From Orobanche coerulescens (lineage: Eukaryota > Streptophyta > Magnoliopsida > Lamiales > Orobanchaceae): a stretch of 64,000 nucleotides of DNA. Position 1 is the first letter of the stretch, and every line of letters begins with the position of its first letter. Shown here one piece after another: positions 23,353 to 34,769 of this stretch. The position numbers and the translations under genes are program-made. The DNA is taken from positions 66,514,001 through 66,578,000 of the forward strand of contig CM065817.1 in assembly GCA_033398695.1 (NCBI GenBank), written 5' to 3'. The notes beneath the pieces were generated by a model. It did no database searches, had not been told where the DNA came from, and was given only the letters and a program-made list of their open reading frames with translations.

Positions 23353-25340
23353 ATAGCGGCCATTATTGGAAGTGCAGATTATAAAGACATGTCTTGTCTT
23401 TCATTTCTACATGATCCATTTCCGATACTTCTCTCTAGAAATCATCCCTCTGCATTCCTTAGTGTATTCTAGCCCCTTCCAACTTGCTTTGGAGCTTCCT
23501 AACTTGGATTCGAGCTTGGGAGCTTGAAGATTGAAGTGGATATTTGAAGGGTTTGAGGTTGTTCTTCATTTTCGAGAGGTATGTTGGTTAATCTTGTGTT
23601 AAACTCGAGATTATGATGATGATTACTTCGTGTATTGATGGATTGTTGAAGGATAGCATGATTATTGATGGGTTGTAATTATATATGTTGAAAACATGAT
23701 GATTATGACTTGAGGATGAGTGTGTTCTTGATATTTTAAGAATACTTGGAGATTATAATCATGTCCAGTAAGAGTTATGTTAAGATTGTTAGATGATTAA
23801 CATAGATTTGAGATTATTATTGATGTTGGTTGTGTTCTTGGGAGATTTTAACCATTTTAGTGTAGGATTATGATGAGTTATGAGATAATTATCATAATCT
23901 TGCAGTGATTAAGTTAATCTTGTTGATTAATCTGAAATTCATGATGAAATAATAATTGTTGGTTATGTAGACATCATGTTTGTAGTGTGATGATGATCTT
24001 GGGGGTGGTTATGATGATATACGATGATATCAACATAATAGGATGATTAATGCGATGTTGTTCTTGATAATCCTTGTTGGATTGTTTTTCGCAAGTATTA
24101 AGAATATTATGACCATATTAATTGATCATTGAGGTGATTGGAGGATGTTAGAATCCATGGTTGAGGACTATGATATTCGTCTGTATGGTTTGATCAATTT
24201 GTGATTGAATTGAAGTTATCTTTTGTGTTGTTTTCAATATTGATAATGTGTTATTGAATTATATTTCATTCAAGGTTGTTCGAGTGCTTATGATTGTTGG
24301 AGGACACTGTTCATCGTTCGTGGGAGGATTTCATCGCCTTCTGTTTGAGGCAAGTTTTATACTTGTACTGGTCAATGAGATTAATGTTATCATGTATGTG
24401 TATGAATGTGTTGTATTATTTCGATACATAGTCTCTTCATGATTTTTTGTTGATATCAGGGAATTATTTGATATGATACCCTTCGGCAATTATGCCAAAT
24501 TTTATTGTTGTTCATCAATGGATGATTCAAGGCATTGAGACTCTTGTTGTTATTATTGTTGTCGATAGATACTTCACGGTATCGATGTATCGATTGTTAT
24601 TATTGATGTTGATGTCAGACTAAGACATTGTTGTTGATATTGGAGTTGTTGCTATTGATGTTGTATTGGCCGATTGAAGGGATTGACGTATTCGATTATC
24701 ATCTCTATCTTCGGTGGCCGATTAAAGGCGTTAGGGCATCTATTATAATTATATCGTTGTTATAGATTAGCCATTTATAAGGCAACCAAAGTATTGAATT
24801 GGAACTGTCGAGGATGGTTCCCATCCATTGTAGCGTTGTTATCGATTGGCCATAAGACAGTCGAAGTATTAAATTGGGACTGTCGAGGATGGTTCCAATC
24901 CGTTACATCATTGTTATTGATTAGCCATTCCGAGGTAATCGAGGTATTGCATTGGGACTATCGATGACATTTCCCATCTGTGGTATTGTTGTTATCGATT
25001 AGCCGTTGTAAGGCAATTGAGGTATTTGAATTGGGACCGACGAGGACGGTGCCCATCTGTGAGTTATTATTGTCGTGTTGGTCAACTCAAGGCAGCATAC
25101 TATCTGAAATACCACGGGTATTCCATGCTGTTTAATATTGTGTACCTCATTTTTAATAATAAATATTGTGCTCCATCGCGATGCTTGTACCTTTATATGT
25201 TGTGTTTAGACCGTGTTGTTTCGAATTAAACCTTGTCCGCATGTATTCATTACAGCGACGAAATTGTATGATGATTGATGATGTGTCGGTGACGCAACTT
25301 GATGATGCTGAAGCAATTCCCGGTGTGAATATGACGGTGG
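23353..25340 (+). repeat. Older LTR fragment X: TATA, leader and 78-bp repeats
   Basis: TATAAAG at 23380-23386 is followed by a pyrimidine-rich leader (CTTCTCTCTAG) and a GAGGCAAGTT word at about 24347, the order seen downstream of the TATA in E1, E5 and E6 LTRs. A four-copy repeat of about 78 bp (units from 24765, 24844, 24919, 24997; core TCGAGGATGGTTCC) follows. The upstream half of this LTR is missing where E3 ends, so E3 probably inserted here. No coding sequence seen. Confidence 0.5.
24765..25070 (+). repeat. 78-bp tandem repeat in LTR fragment X, four copies
   Basis: GATTAGCC or GATTGGCC begins each unit at intervals of 79, 75 and 78 bases. Confidence 0.82.
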
Positions 25341-27293
25341 CCAACGTCTTGTGCCACTAGGAAATTGTCCTTACGCGCCTAAAAGAAGTCACACTGTGAT
25401 GGTTAAGTATGATATGCAGCTAAGCGGTTTAAGCATACCTAACGTACGTTAAAGTATATGAATACGTACGTTATCTGCTTCATTTTACATACGTGAAAGG
25501 GTTAGCCTTACGTACGTTAAAAGCTTCGTTCTACATATGTAAACACGTATGGCTTACGTACGTAATCCATGATTCGATCTGTGGACAAGAATCTTAAATT
25601 ATACATTATTCGGACAGCTTTCGGCGCAATCAGACAATCAAGTCAACCGAGCTTTACGTACGTAATTCAGTAAGACATTACGTGCGTAATGATCAGTGTC
25701 ATTTCGGATAGTAGGTTCTAAGATTACCTTACATACGTTAACCATTAGAAATAATGTACGTAATAAGGCTTTACGTACGTAAACCGTAAGGCATAACGTA
25801 CATAAGCCATCCTAGTGTTATAAAATGACATCTCCTCTTTCATTTCTTTCGACCCTTAGACATTTCCTCTCTCTCAAATATCATTCTCCAGCCCTCCTAA
25901 TCGAATTCTAACCTCCCTAGTCGCGGGTTATCATATTAGAGTTGATTGATCAAGCTTTGGAGATGGTTTTGAAGGTGTTGTCCTCCCGTTCTTCATCGTC
26001 CTTTGTTGTTCTTCCTCGTCCCTCGTCAAGTAAGGTAAGTTTATCAAACCTTTGAATCCATCTCAGTGTTGATAGTTAAGATTGTACTAGATTTTGAATG
26101 TTTTGGGTAGTTTAGAACTCTTGACGATAATCGAACTGTGGAAAACTAGCACTAATCAGAATCATTTAACGAAAGACTATCTCAAGCTAGTACTTCGTAT
26201 GATTTGTGGTAATTATCGTAGTGGGGTAGTAAAATTCTTGATCGAACTTATAAACCGCCAACACCATGAAATTGTCATGTAATAGATTGTGTTAGTAATT
26301 CAATTATCATACGGTAAACTCCTTGGAATAATTAAGATGAGTTAGTTATCAATCACCGAATTAGATAGGTAGTCAAGTATACGAGGATTTTTATAAAAAT
26401 GTGCTTATCCATTTTACCCTAGGTTGAGGAATTTCGAATTCAAGTAATTAGAGAATTGACAAGTTGGTTGTAGTTGAAGTTGTATCGTAGAAATATTGTA
26501 TAAAAACATTGTGGTTAAATTGACACAATAAATTGATAATCAATGAATTGATGATTTAAGTAATTCGCATTATTATTAAACCTGGAATTTTGGTTTCAAC
26601 ATTATGAATCGAACTAGGTTGAGAATTCAATCGGGATGGGGTAATTGTCGCTATTCGTCATTATCACCATGATCGACGAATATGTAATAGGTTGAGCTCT
26701 TGATTGTTGGCGTTCGAGCCATTGTGTTATCAAGGAAATTACTCTCGTTGGAACTAAGGCAAGTGATACCTTGCTCAGACTATGTTATGTTAAATTCCAA
26801 AATTTAATGTGTGTCACTATTTGTGGAACTTGCGATCGTTTTGCTTACCCATGTCCGAAGTATTCCTGTGTAGATACTTTCGTGACCCTTGGTTGCAACC
26901 TTGGGAGTTCATGTGTTGATATACCCGTACGGAACTATGTTGAGGGATAAAACCTAAATGGTACCCACGTCCGGAGTATTCATGTATAGATAGTTCTGTG
27001 ACCCATGGTTGCAATCTTGGGAGTTTATGTGTTGATTGAAAAGATAATGTTGAGTATTCTGTGATCTATTGCCAAACTGAATAATAATATTGTACTGTGG
27101 AGTTATCTTATTATATCAATGAATTTTTGTTCGTATTGTCTGACCGATGATCGTGCCAGACAAATTTGTTGAATATGTGCAGGACATTCCTGAAGGTTCC
27201 GGTCAGGCTTGAGCAGTGTTGGGGAGGAGCCTTGTTATTTCATTTCTAAATAAATGAATTCTGAAACATTCCACGTTTATGTAATATCCGTGT
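25341..27293 (+). repeat. E5 LTR, upstream part (left limit uncertain)
   Basis: Promoter array, TATA box and leader of the LTR whose 3' end lies at 34543 beyond the E4 insertion. Leader contains CTAAGGCAAGTGATACCTTG at about 26752 and a direct repeat of ACCCA(C/T)GTCCG(G/A)AGTATTC near 26845 and 26960. The true 5' end could not be fixed because it grades into fragment X. Confidence 0.5.
25431..25825 (+). promoter_or_regulatory. E5 LTR promoter: TTACGTACGTAA palindrome array and TATA box
   Basis: At least ten ACGTACGT-type words, several of them the perfect 12-base palindrome TTACGTACGTAA, from 25431 to about 25808. TATAAAA at 25819-25825 follows within about 10 bases, then a CT-rich leader (TCTCTCTC). 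Confidence 0.65.
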
Positions 27294-28585
27294 TGTTAGG
27301 CGTATTTTTATGCGCTTTTATATCATTAGTTTATATCCATTTTGAGCCTAAAATGCATAAATGAGATTTTAATGCACTATTCTTATATGTTTTGCAGGAA
27401 ATTAGAGTCCGGAAGCTCGAACGATGAAAAACGGGCGAAAACGGCAATTTTTGGCCGGGGGCCGCGGCATGAACCAAGTGAGCCGCGGCACACGAAGAGG
27501 ACTAGCAAGTGCCGAGCGGATCAGATCGTGAGCCGCGGCTTATGTGAGCCGCGGCCCAGGAAGAAAAAAAGACGCCCAGGCATCTCGCTGAGCAGTAGGG
27601 GCCGCGGCACAGATTAAGTGAGTCGCGGCCCACCGGGCGGTTTTGCTGAATATTCTGCGTTCCTGGGCCGTTTTTGGAGCTGAATCCCAACCTAATTCCC
27701 GGACGCGTTTTGGAGGCTGAGGACGGCTATAAATAAGCATTGAAGGGCTGAAGACAAAGGGGGAATCATCTAGGAGATCAAATCGGAGGAAGACATCGCG
27801 GGATCGAAGAACACAATGAGGAGATTTATGGGCGACGACAAGACCACGGATCCCTTACGGTTTTTCTTAATTTTTCCGCATCTTAGTTCCTAGATCTATT
27901 CGAGTAGGATTTTGATTGTAGCCGATTACATGACGGTTTGATTTATTTATTATTATTTAAATTCATTCGTTATTCTATTGAATTGGATTCTTCTTATAGT
28001 TCTTAATGCTTTTTAATTGTCTGGCCAACAGTTGAATTGTTTTGAATGTCTTTATGGATTCGGGAGATGAAATTTAGGCATAGTTCTTGTGAGACGAATC
28101 ATAATTTTCGTGAGATAGGAATATACTCATGGGAATTGTGAAGCCTATTTATTGTAGGGATTCTTGAACTGTTTCAGCTATTAATTATCTAATTCGAATA
28201 GGGATATGTCGAGTTAATAATTCGTAGTATTTTCTATCGACCTTGGGAAAGGCTTTAGAATAATTTAGGAATTCCTGGCTTAAAATCAATTGAATAAAAG
28301 TGATTTGAATTGAATAAAAATCAGTCCTGATTATTTGAGGTGAAAATCATAATCCTACACCCTTATTATTATTATTTTTTTATTACTATTATTATTTTCT
28401 ATATATTTTTCTGCAATTAGTTTAGTAATAAATTCTATTTAATTGTTCTTCAAATAAAATTACGAGTTGACTAAATTTTGGTACTTAGTGAAATCAGTCC
28501 TCGAGGGAACGATATCTTACTTATCACTTTATTACTTGTTGACACCGTGCACTTGCGGCATAGTGTGAGGGATTTCCTCACAACA
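27294..28585 (+). repeat. E4 left LTR, plus orientation (1292 bp)
   Basis: TGTTAGGCG...CCTCACAACA, followed six bases later by a tRNA-Asp primer site. Contains a GAGCCGCGGC-rich block (27457-27630) and TATAAATA at 27728-27735. It is nearly the same as the middle LTR and clearly different from the right LTR around the leader (27765-27800). Confidence 0.88.
27457..27735 (+). promoter_or_regulatory. E4 LTR promoter: GCCGCGGC palindrome block and TATAAATA
   Basis: Six or so GCCGCGGC/GAGCCGCGGC words, self-complementary, about 100 bases upstream of TATAAATA (27728-27735). Counterparts on the minus strand: block 30230-30420 with TATA 30134-30141, and block 34025-34205 with TATA 33925-33932. Confidence 0.65.
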
Positions 28586-28591
28586 AGTTTT

Positions 28592-28609
28592 TGGCGCCGT
28601 TGTCGGGGA
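28592..28609 (+). other. E4 primer-binding site, plus half (tRNA-Asp type)
   Basis: TGGCGCCGTTGTCGGGGA, one base from the 18-base complement of plant tRNA-Asp, the primer type used by Athila-like Gypsy elements. The minus half has the exact version at 33093-33110. Confidence 0.88.
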
Positions 28610-28694
28610 CTGGTTTTTTCGCTAATATCAATACCAAGTGACTCTAATTTTAATTTGAAGTTTTTTTAGTCTTTATATTTTTATTTTTTTCATT

Positions 28695-29276
28695 ATGTAT
28701 TCCTTTGATTATCGTGACCCTTGGCATTTCATAAATTTCGATAATCTTAATAATTTGCCTAATAGGGTCAGTCAGCCCCCTCCCCCAAAACAAAAGACCA
28801 TGCTTGAACAATGTGTGGACGCTCTTAAAAATCCTGATAGTACCCTTTTTGAGCGAGAATGTGCAAGTCGTGGTCTTGAGATTCACTATGGTTATTTTCC
28901 AGCTCATATATTTATTAGTGAAGTTGAGGGGGAGGTTGAGAAGAAAGACATGCTAAGTTTTAGGGTCGATTCTCCAGCACCTGATAATTACATAAAGTGT
29001 GATGAGCCTGTAGAAGAAGTTATTATTGATGATGTTTCCAAAGAAATTTCATCAAATTGTCATCAAACTTCGACTAATAAGGTGAACACTTTTGTGCCAA
29101 AAATTTTATTAACGGTGCCACGCATAATTTTTCCTAAATCCATAATGGGAGAGATTGACCCCATTACTTTTGATTTTGTTGAGGCTGATTCTTTGAGTTC
29201 TAATGAGGTTGTTTGTGATAAGTCTTTATTATTTACCCATTCGAACTTTGCTTATTTTTTCATGTCTTATCATTAA
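28695..29276 (+). CDS. E4 short ORF, plus copy (193 aa), unknown protein, 3'-truncated
   Basis: I do not recognise this protein. The 35-residue start (FDYRDPWHFINFD, then a proline run PPPP) leads into MLEQCVDALKNPD, CASRGLEIHYGYFPA, an acidic middle (EVEGEVEKK, EEVIIDD) and PKILLTVPRIIFPK. No zinc knuckle, signal peptide or enzyme motif is visible, and it is not a usual gag. It begins about 85 bases after the primer site, where gag would start. A second copy on the minus strand (32271-33008) keeps the frame along most of its length with mostly conservative changes, which argues the ORF was once under selection. This copy stops at a TAA created at the palindrome junction; the other continues about 45 residues further. 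Confidence 0.5.
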   Translation: MYSFDYRDPWHFINFDNLNNLPNRVSQPPPPKQKTMLEQCVDALKNPDSTLFERECASRGLEIHYGYFPAHIFISEVEGEVEKKDMLSFRVDSPAPDNYIKCDEPVEEVIIDDVSKEISSNCHQTSTNKVNTFVPKILLTVPRIIFPKSIMGEIDPITFDFVEADSLSSNEVVCDKSLLFTHSNFAYFFMSYH

Positions 29277-29288
29277 ATTTTGAAAACT
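29275..29288. other. Head-to-head junction inside E4
   Basis: Plus interior matches the minus copy up to TATCATTA, then about 8 bases of filler, then AAAACT and the reversed LTR end at 29289. The six bases next to the LTR also occur between LTR and primer site elsewhere in E4, so the break is close to a primer-site edge. Confidence 0.6.
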
Positions 29289-30581
29289 TGTTGTGAGGAA
29301 ATCCCTCACACTATGCCGCAAGTGCACGGTGTCAACAAGTAATAAAGTGATAAGTAAGATATCGTTCCCTCGAGGACTGTTTTCACTAAGTACCAAAATA
29401 TAGTCGACTCGTAATTTTATTTGAAGAACAATTAAATAGAATTTATTACTAAACTAATTGGATAAAAATAAATAGAAAATAATAATAGTAATAAAAAAAT
29501 AATAATAATAAGGGTGTAGGATTATGATTTTCATCTCAAACAATCAGGAATGATATTTATTCAATTCAATTTTATTCAATTGATTGTAAGCCAGGAATTC
29601 CTAAATTATTCTAAAGCCTTTCCCAAGGTCGATAGAAAATACTACGAATTATTAACTCGATATATCCCTATTCGAATTAGATAATTAATAGCCGAAACAG
29701 TTCAAGAATCCCTACAATAAATAGGCTTCACAATTCCCATGAGTATATTCCTATCTCACGAAAATTATGATTCGTCTCACAAGAACTATGCCTAAATTTC
29801 ATCTCCCGAATCCATAAAGACATTCAAAACAATTCAATTGTTGGCCAGATAATTAAAAAGCATTAAGAACAGTAAGAAGAATCCAATTCAATAGAATAAC
29901 GAATGAATTGAAATAATAATAAATAAATCAAACCGTCATGTAATCGGCTACAATCAAAATCCTACTCGAATAGATCTAGGAACTAAGATGCGGAAAAATT
30001 AAGAAAAACCGTAAGGGATCCGTGGTCTTGTCATCGCCCACAAATCTCCTCCTTGTGTTCTTCGATCCCGCGATGTCTTCCTCCGATTTGATCTCCTAGA
30101 TGATTCCCTCTTTGTCTTCAGCCCTTCAATGCTTATTTATAGCCGTCCTCAGCCTCCAAAACGCGTCCGGGAATTCGGTTGGGATTCGGCTCCAAAAATG
30201 GCCCAGGAACGCAGAATATTCAGCAAAACCGCCCGGTGGGCCGCGGCTCACTTAATCTGTGCCGCGGCCCCTACTGCTCAGCGAGATGCCTGGGCGTCTT
30301 TTTTTCTTCCTGGGCCGCGGCTCACATAAGCTGTGCCGCGGCTCACAGTACAGTCTGCTCGGCACTTGCTAGTCCTCTTCGTGTGCCACGGCTCACTTGG
30401 TTCGTGCCGCGGCCCCCGGCCAAAAATTTCCGTTTTTGCCCGTTTTTCGTCGTTCGAGCTTCCGGACTCCAATTTTCTGCAATACATATAAGAATAGTGC
30501 ATTAAAAGCTCATTTATGCATTTTTAGGCTCAAAATGGATATAAACTAATGATATAAAAGCGCATAAAAATACGCCTAACA
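29289..30581 (-). repeat. E4 middle LTR, minus orientation (1293 bp)
   Basis: Reverse complement TGTTAGGCG...CACAACA. On its right is the polypurine tract of the minus interior (RC TTTGGGGGTATT at about 30582-30593). With the left LTR it forms an inverted repeat of about 1.29 kb separated by 0.7 kb. Confidence 0.88.
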
Positions 30582-31154
30582 AATACCCCCAAACTTGAGC
30601 CTTTGCTTGTCCTCAAGCAAAAATCAATTTTAAATAAAATGTATCGTGAATAGTTGTGCAAGTCCATAGTGCTCAACTTAATCAGTACTACCCTGAAAAT
30701 CTCAAAGAATAGTATAAGTATCGTAATAGTGAGTCACATCCAGGACACTGATTCCACTAAGTGACCAATTTCAGTCCTAATCAATCGTTCATGAAGAAAA
30801 TCAAGCTCAAAGATTAACAAGCGTGAATTTAACCGACCGCCAATATGAAGGGTTAGAATAAACAAGCTAACTTTCCCAGTCCCACAGTCAAATGGCAAAC
30901 ATTTTAGAGTTTCATCATTAAAAATACCCCTCGGACAGCATCCCCTTATATATGAGCAATAATATGATTCGAGTTAACCACTAGGTTCGGATCTCAGGAT
31001 GTTTCATCGGGATAATCCTAGGGTGGAATTCCATTCTCATGTATTGGGGAACCGTTTGACGTAAAAGACACTCATGGGGCACATGGATGCTTCTAGTTAC
31101 TAAGTCCCCCTCTACAGCGGAGAAAAAACTCGAATATCAATTCTCGCATGTCAA

Positions 31155-31440
31155 GATTGCCGTTTTACGCGAGAGTAAACTACGGGTCACGTGAATACCC
31201 CCGGTTACTAGGCTTCCCATCATCGGTAATGCGATATTTCTAAATTATTAATCTATTCAGGGTCGTCGTTTTACGCGAGAGTAAACAATGGGTCACGTGA
31301 ATACCCCCGGTTACTAAACTTCCCATTATCGGTAATGCGATATTTCTAAATTATTAATCTATTCAGGGTCGTCGTTTTACGCGAGAGTAAAAAATGGGTC
31401 ACGTGAATGCCCCCGGTTACTAGACTTCCCATCATAGAAC
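31155..31440. repeat. 106-bp tandem repeat in E4 interior, about 2.7 copies
   Basis: CGTTTTACGCGAGAGTAAA occurs at 31161, 31267 and 31373. Confidence 0.9.
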
Positions 31441-32270
31441 AACTAATATCTCGACTTTTTGGAAAAACTGTCCGACTCTAAACTCAATCCAAGTGCCAAC
31501 AAGGCTCATATTACTGGACGACTAGCTACGCGAAAAGTTTAACCAAACGTATAGACGGTGGTTTGAAAACACGTATGTCTCCTTTCTTATACGCTAAAAT
31601 TTCTACAAAAACGATAAAATTTTGGACCTAATTGAATACTCAACAGAAGCAGATATCGCTGACTGCAACTCGACTAAAAGTCCACCGTTTCTTCCAAGAG
31701 ACATCAGTATCGTAACATCAGTTTTACACACGGAAGCACGAAAAATTCACGTTTTTGAACAAAACCATCAACAGCATGCAAGGACAATAAAGCAATCGCA
31801 ATTTATACCCAAGAAACATTAAGAAAATTATCGCATGCTTCAATTTATTCCACTACACATAACATCATCAATAATAAAACTCATGTGAAAATAAAAGAGA
31901 TAAGGAAAAGTGAAACTTATTCCAAATGTCTTCTTGAAAGCCAGCACATGTCTGAGTGGAATCAACTGTCAATCCATACTTCAAATAATGCTCAACATCA
32001 CGAGGGACCCCCAAACTTAGTCTCTAGTCATGAAACAACTATAGACATTAATTCAAGAAAGACTAGAATATGAAGGATAATAACTCATTGGGGTTAGAAA
32101 TAAAAATATTAGAGAAATCAGGGACACAAGAATACACGAATCCAAACGAAATAACAAAATAAATAAAAAAATTCAAATAAAAACAACTAACTAGAAAGCA
32201 AGTAAAAATGATGGGTTGCCTCCCATCAAGCGCTCTATTTTACGTCTTGAGCACGACGTGGCAAAAAAAT

Positions 32271-33008
32271 TTAACGTGGCTTCTTTCTAGGGAGATTTCC
32301 AAATACCCCCTTCTTACAATCTATAAGCCTCTTATTCCACAAGGGAGGCTTTGGTTCATGCCCGGTTGCCAAAAATAAAGAGTAAGAATAATTATGCAGA
32401 CAACCAAAAAATGATGGAAGAATATAATAATGATAAGGCATGAAAAAATAAGCAGAGTTCGAATGGTTAAATAATAAAGACTTATCATGAACAACCTTAC
32501 TAGAACTCAAAGAATCAGCCTCAACAAAATCAAGAGTAATGGAATCAATCTCTCCCATTATGAATTTAGGAAAAATTATGCGCGGCACCGTTAATAAAAT
32601 TTTTGGCACAAAAGTGTTCACCTTATTAGTCGAAGTTTGATGACAATTTAATGAAATTTCTTTGGAAACATCATCAATGATAACTTCTTCTACAAGCTCA
32701 TCACACTTTATGTAATTATCAGGTGCTGGGGGATCGATCCTAAAACTCAGCATGTTTTTCTTTTCAACCTCCCCCTCAACTTCACTACTAACTATATAAG
32801 CTGGAAAATAACCATAGTGAATCTCAAGACCACGACTTGCACATTCTCGATCAAGAGGGGTACTATCAGGATTTTTGAGAGCATCTACACATTGTTCAAG
32901 CATGGTCTTTTGTTTTGGGGGAGGGGGCTAACTGACCCTATTAGGCAAATTATTAAGATCATCGAAATTTATGAAATGCCAAGGGTCACGATAATCAAAG
33001 GAAAACAT
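32271..33008 (-). pseudogene. E4 short ORF, minus copy, with one in-frame TAG
   Basis: ATG at 33008-33006 matches the start of the plus copy (FSFDYRDPWHFINFD). TAG at 32930-32928 stands where the plus copy has CAG (Gln before PPPP). After it the frame is open to 32271, giving MLEQCVDALKNPD and a C-terminal extension (GHEPKPPLWNKRL, then NLPRKKPR) lost from the plus copy. A later Met at 32903 could give 210 residues, but the homology shows the longer original. Confidence 0.55.
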
Positions 33009-33092
33009 AATAAAAAAAATAAAAATATAGAGACTAAAAAAACTTCAAATTAAAATTAGAGTCGCTTGGTATTGATATTAGCGAAAAATCAA

Positions 33093-33110
33093 TCCCCGGC
33101 AACGGCGCCA
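33093..33110 (-). other. E4 primer-binding site, minus half (tRNA-Asp)
   Basis: Minus strand TGGCGCCGTTGCCGGGGA, an exact complement of the tRNA-Asp 3' end, six bases from the LTR end at 33117. Confidence 0.92.
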
Positions 33111-33116
33111 AAAACT

Positions 33117-34372
33117 TGTTGCGAGGAAATCCCTCACACTATGCCGCAAGTGCACGGTGTCAATAAGTAATAAAGTGATAAGTAAGATATCGTTCCCTCG
33201 AGGACTGTTTTCACTAACTACCAAAATATAGTCGACTCACAATTTTATTTGAAGAACAATTAAATAGAATTTATATCTAAACTAATTGTAGAAAATAAAT
33301 AATAGTACTAATAATAATAATAATACTAATAAGGGCGTAGGATTATGATTTTTCACCTCAAACAATCAGGAATTATATTTATTCAATTCAATTCACTTTT
33401 TTAAGCCAGGAATTCCTAAATTATTCTAAAGTTTTTCCCAAGGTCGATAGAAAATACTACGAATTGTTAAGTCGATATATCCCTATTCGAATTAGATAAT
33501 TAATAGCTGAAACAGTTCAAGAATTCCTACAATAAATAGGCTTCACAATTCCCATGAGTATATTCCTATCTCACGATAATTATGATTCGTCTCACAAGAA
33601 CTATGCCTAAATTTCATCTCCCTAATCCATAAAGACATTCAAAACAATTCAACTATTGGCCAGACAATTAAAAAGCATTAAGAGCACTAAGAAGAATCCA
33701 ATTCAATAGAATAACGAATGAATTGAAATAATAATAAACAAATCAAACCGTCATGTAATCGGCTACAATCAAAATCCTACTCGAATAGATCTAGGAACTA
33801 AGATGCAGAAAAACCGTAGGGATCCGTGGTCTTGTCGTTGCCCCACAAATCTGCTCCTTGTGTTCTTCTCTCTATCTATCGGTATTCCTCCCGGTTCTCC
33901 ACTTTTCTTCAGCCCTTCAATGCGTATTTATAGCAGTCTTAAGCCTCCAAAACGCGTCCGTGTGATTAGGTCGAGAATAGGCTCCAAAACGGCCCAGAAA
34001 CGCAGAGTATTCAGCAAAACCACCCGGTGGGCCGCGGCTCACTTAATCTGTGCCGCGGCTCACACGTTCAGCGCCTCATGCCTGGGCGCCTTTTTTCCTC
34101 CTGAGTCGCGGCTCACTTAGGTTGTGCCGCGGCTCACGGTACAGTGTGCTCAGCGCTTTCTGGACATCTTCGTGTGCTGCGGCTCACTTGGTTCGTGCTG
34201 CGGTCCCCAGCCAAAAATTGCCGTTTTCGCCCATTTTTCGTTGTTCGAGATTCCGGACTCCAATTTCCTGCAAAACATATAAGAATAGTGCATTAAAAGA
34301 TCATTTATGCATTTTTAGGCTCAAAATGGATATAAACTAATGATATAAAAGCGCATAAAAATACGCCTAACA
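33117..34372 (-). repeat. E4 right LTR, minus orientation (1256 bp)
   Basis: Same ends as the other two E4 LTRs but with a different leader just downstream of the TATA (about 33850-33915), so it belongs to a different sub-variant. Confidence 0.87.
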
Positions 34373-34543
34373 CGTGTATGCGAACTTGCTTTTCTAAAGT
34401 ATTTGGTTTCGTAATTATACCATTATGGAGTTACTTTCATAAAATTATTTAATGGAGAGATTTTGAAGTCTTAAAATTTTCCTTGTGGGTCTCATACGGG
34501 ATTCACGGCACTGTAACGTTCCGGTAAATTTTGGGGCGTTACA
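34373..34543 (+). repeat. E5 LTR, 3' end after the E4 insertion
   Basis: Continues the host LTR after TSD CGTGT and ends TTTTGGGGCGTTACA. Contains the diverged version of the conserved stem-loop at 34485-34506: GTGGGTCT and GGATTCAC around CATACG. Confidence 0.8.
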
Positions 34544-34548
34544 GAAAA

Positions 34549-34560
34549 TGGTATCAGAGC
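34549..34560 (+). other. E5 primer-binding site (initiator Met tRNA)
   Basis: TGGTATCAGAGC, exact, five bases after the LTR end; so E5 uses the iMet primer. Confidence 0.92.
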
Positions 34561-34769
34561 TGAAACATCCATGTTGAAAGTTTTACCAAAACATTTTGAA
34601 AATGTTTAAGGGCTTTCAAAGTCCAACACTCCAAGTGGCAGTAACTCCTCGAGGAATGTCAAAGTGAGGAACACGTATGTTTCTTGAGAATCAGGTATGA
34701 TGTTTGAACTCAGTAGAACTCAAAGAATAATTGTACTGAACTGACCCTCTAGATCAAATATTTATCACA

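Larger units (their letters stand above)
30582..33116 (-). mobile_element. E4 interior, minus orientation
   Basis: About 2.5 kb from polypurine tract to primer site. Apart from the short ORF near the primer site nothing coding is seen. A 106-bp tandem repeat occupies about 31155-31440. Confidence 0.82.
27294..34372. mobile_element. E4, palindromic LTR-element insertion with TSD CGTGT
   Basis: CGTGT occurs immediately left (27289-27293) and right (34373-34377). Both outer ends are the same LTR end (TGTTAGGCG at left, its complement CGCCTAACA at right). Order: LTR(+), primer site, ~690 bp interior(+), junction at about 29275-29288, LTR(-), full interior(-), primer site(-), LTR(-). A normal element has one LTR start and one LTR finish at its ends, so two starts are abnormal. 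The interior has no gag-pol; each half carries one copy of an unrecognised short ORF. Confidence 0.85.

Noticed and set aside
24765..25070. Regular repeats resembling a CRISPR array
   Set aside because: Units are contiguous and diverged with no unique spacers, inside an LTR of a plant genome.
463..34560. tRNA-like words TGGTATCAGAGC and TGGCGCCGTTGCCGGGGA
   Set aside because: They are primer-binding sites next to LTR ends, not tRNA genes; no cloverleaf surrounds them.
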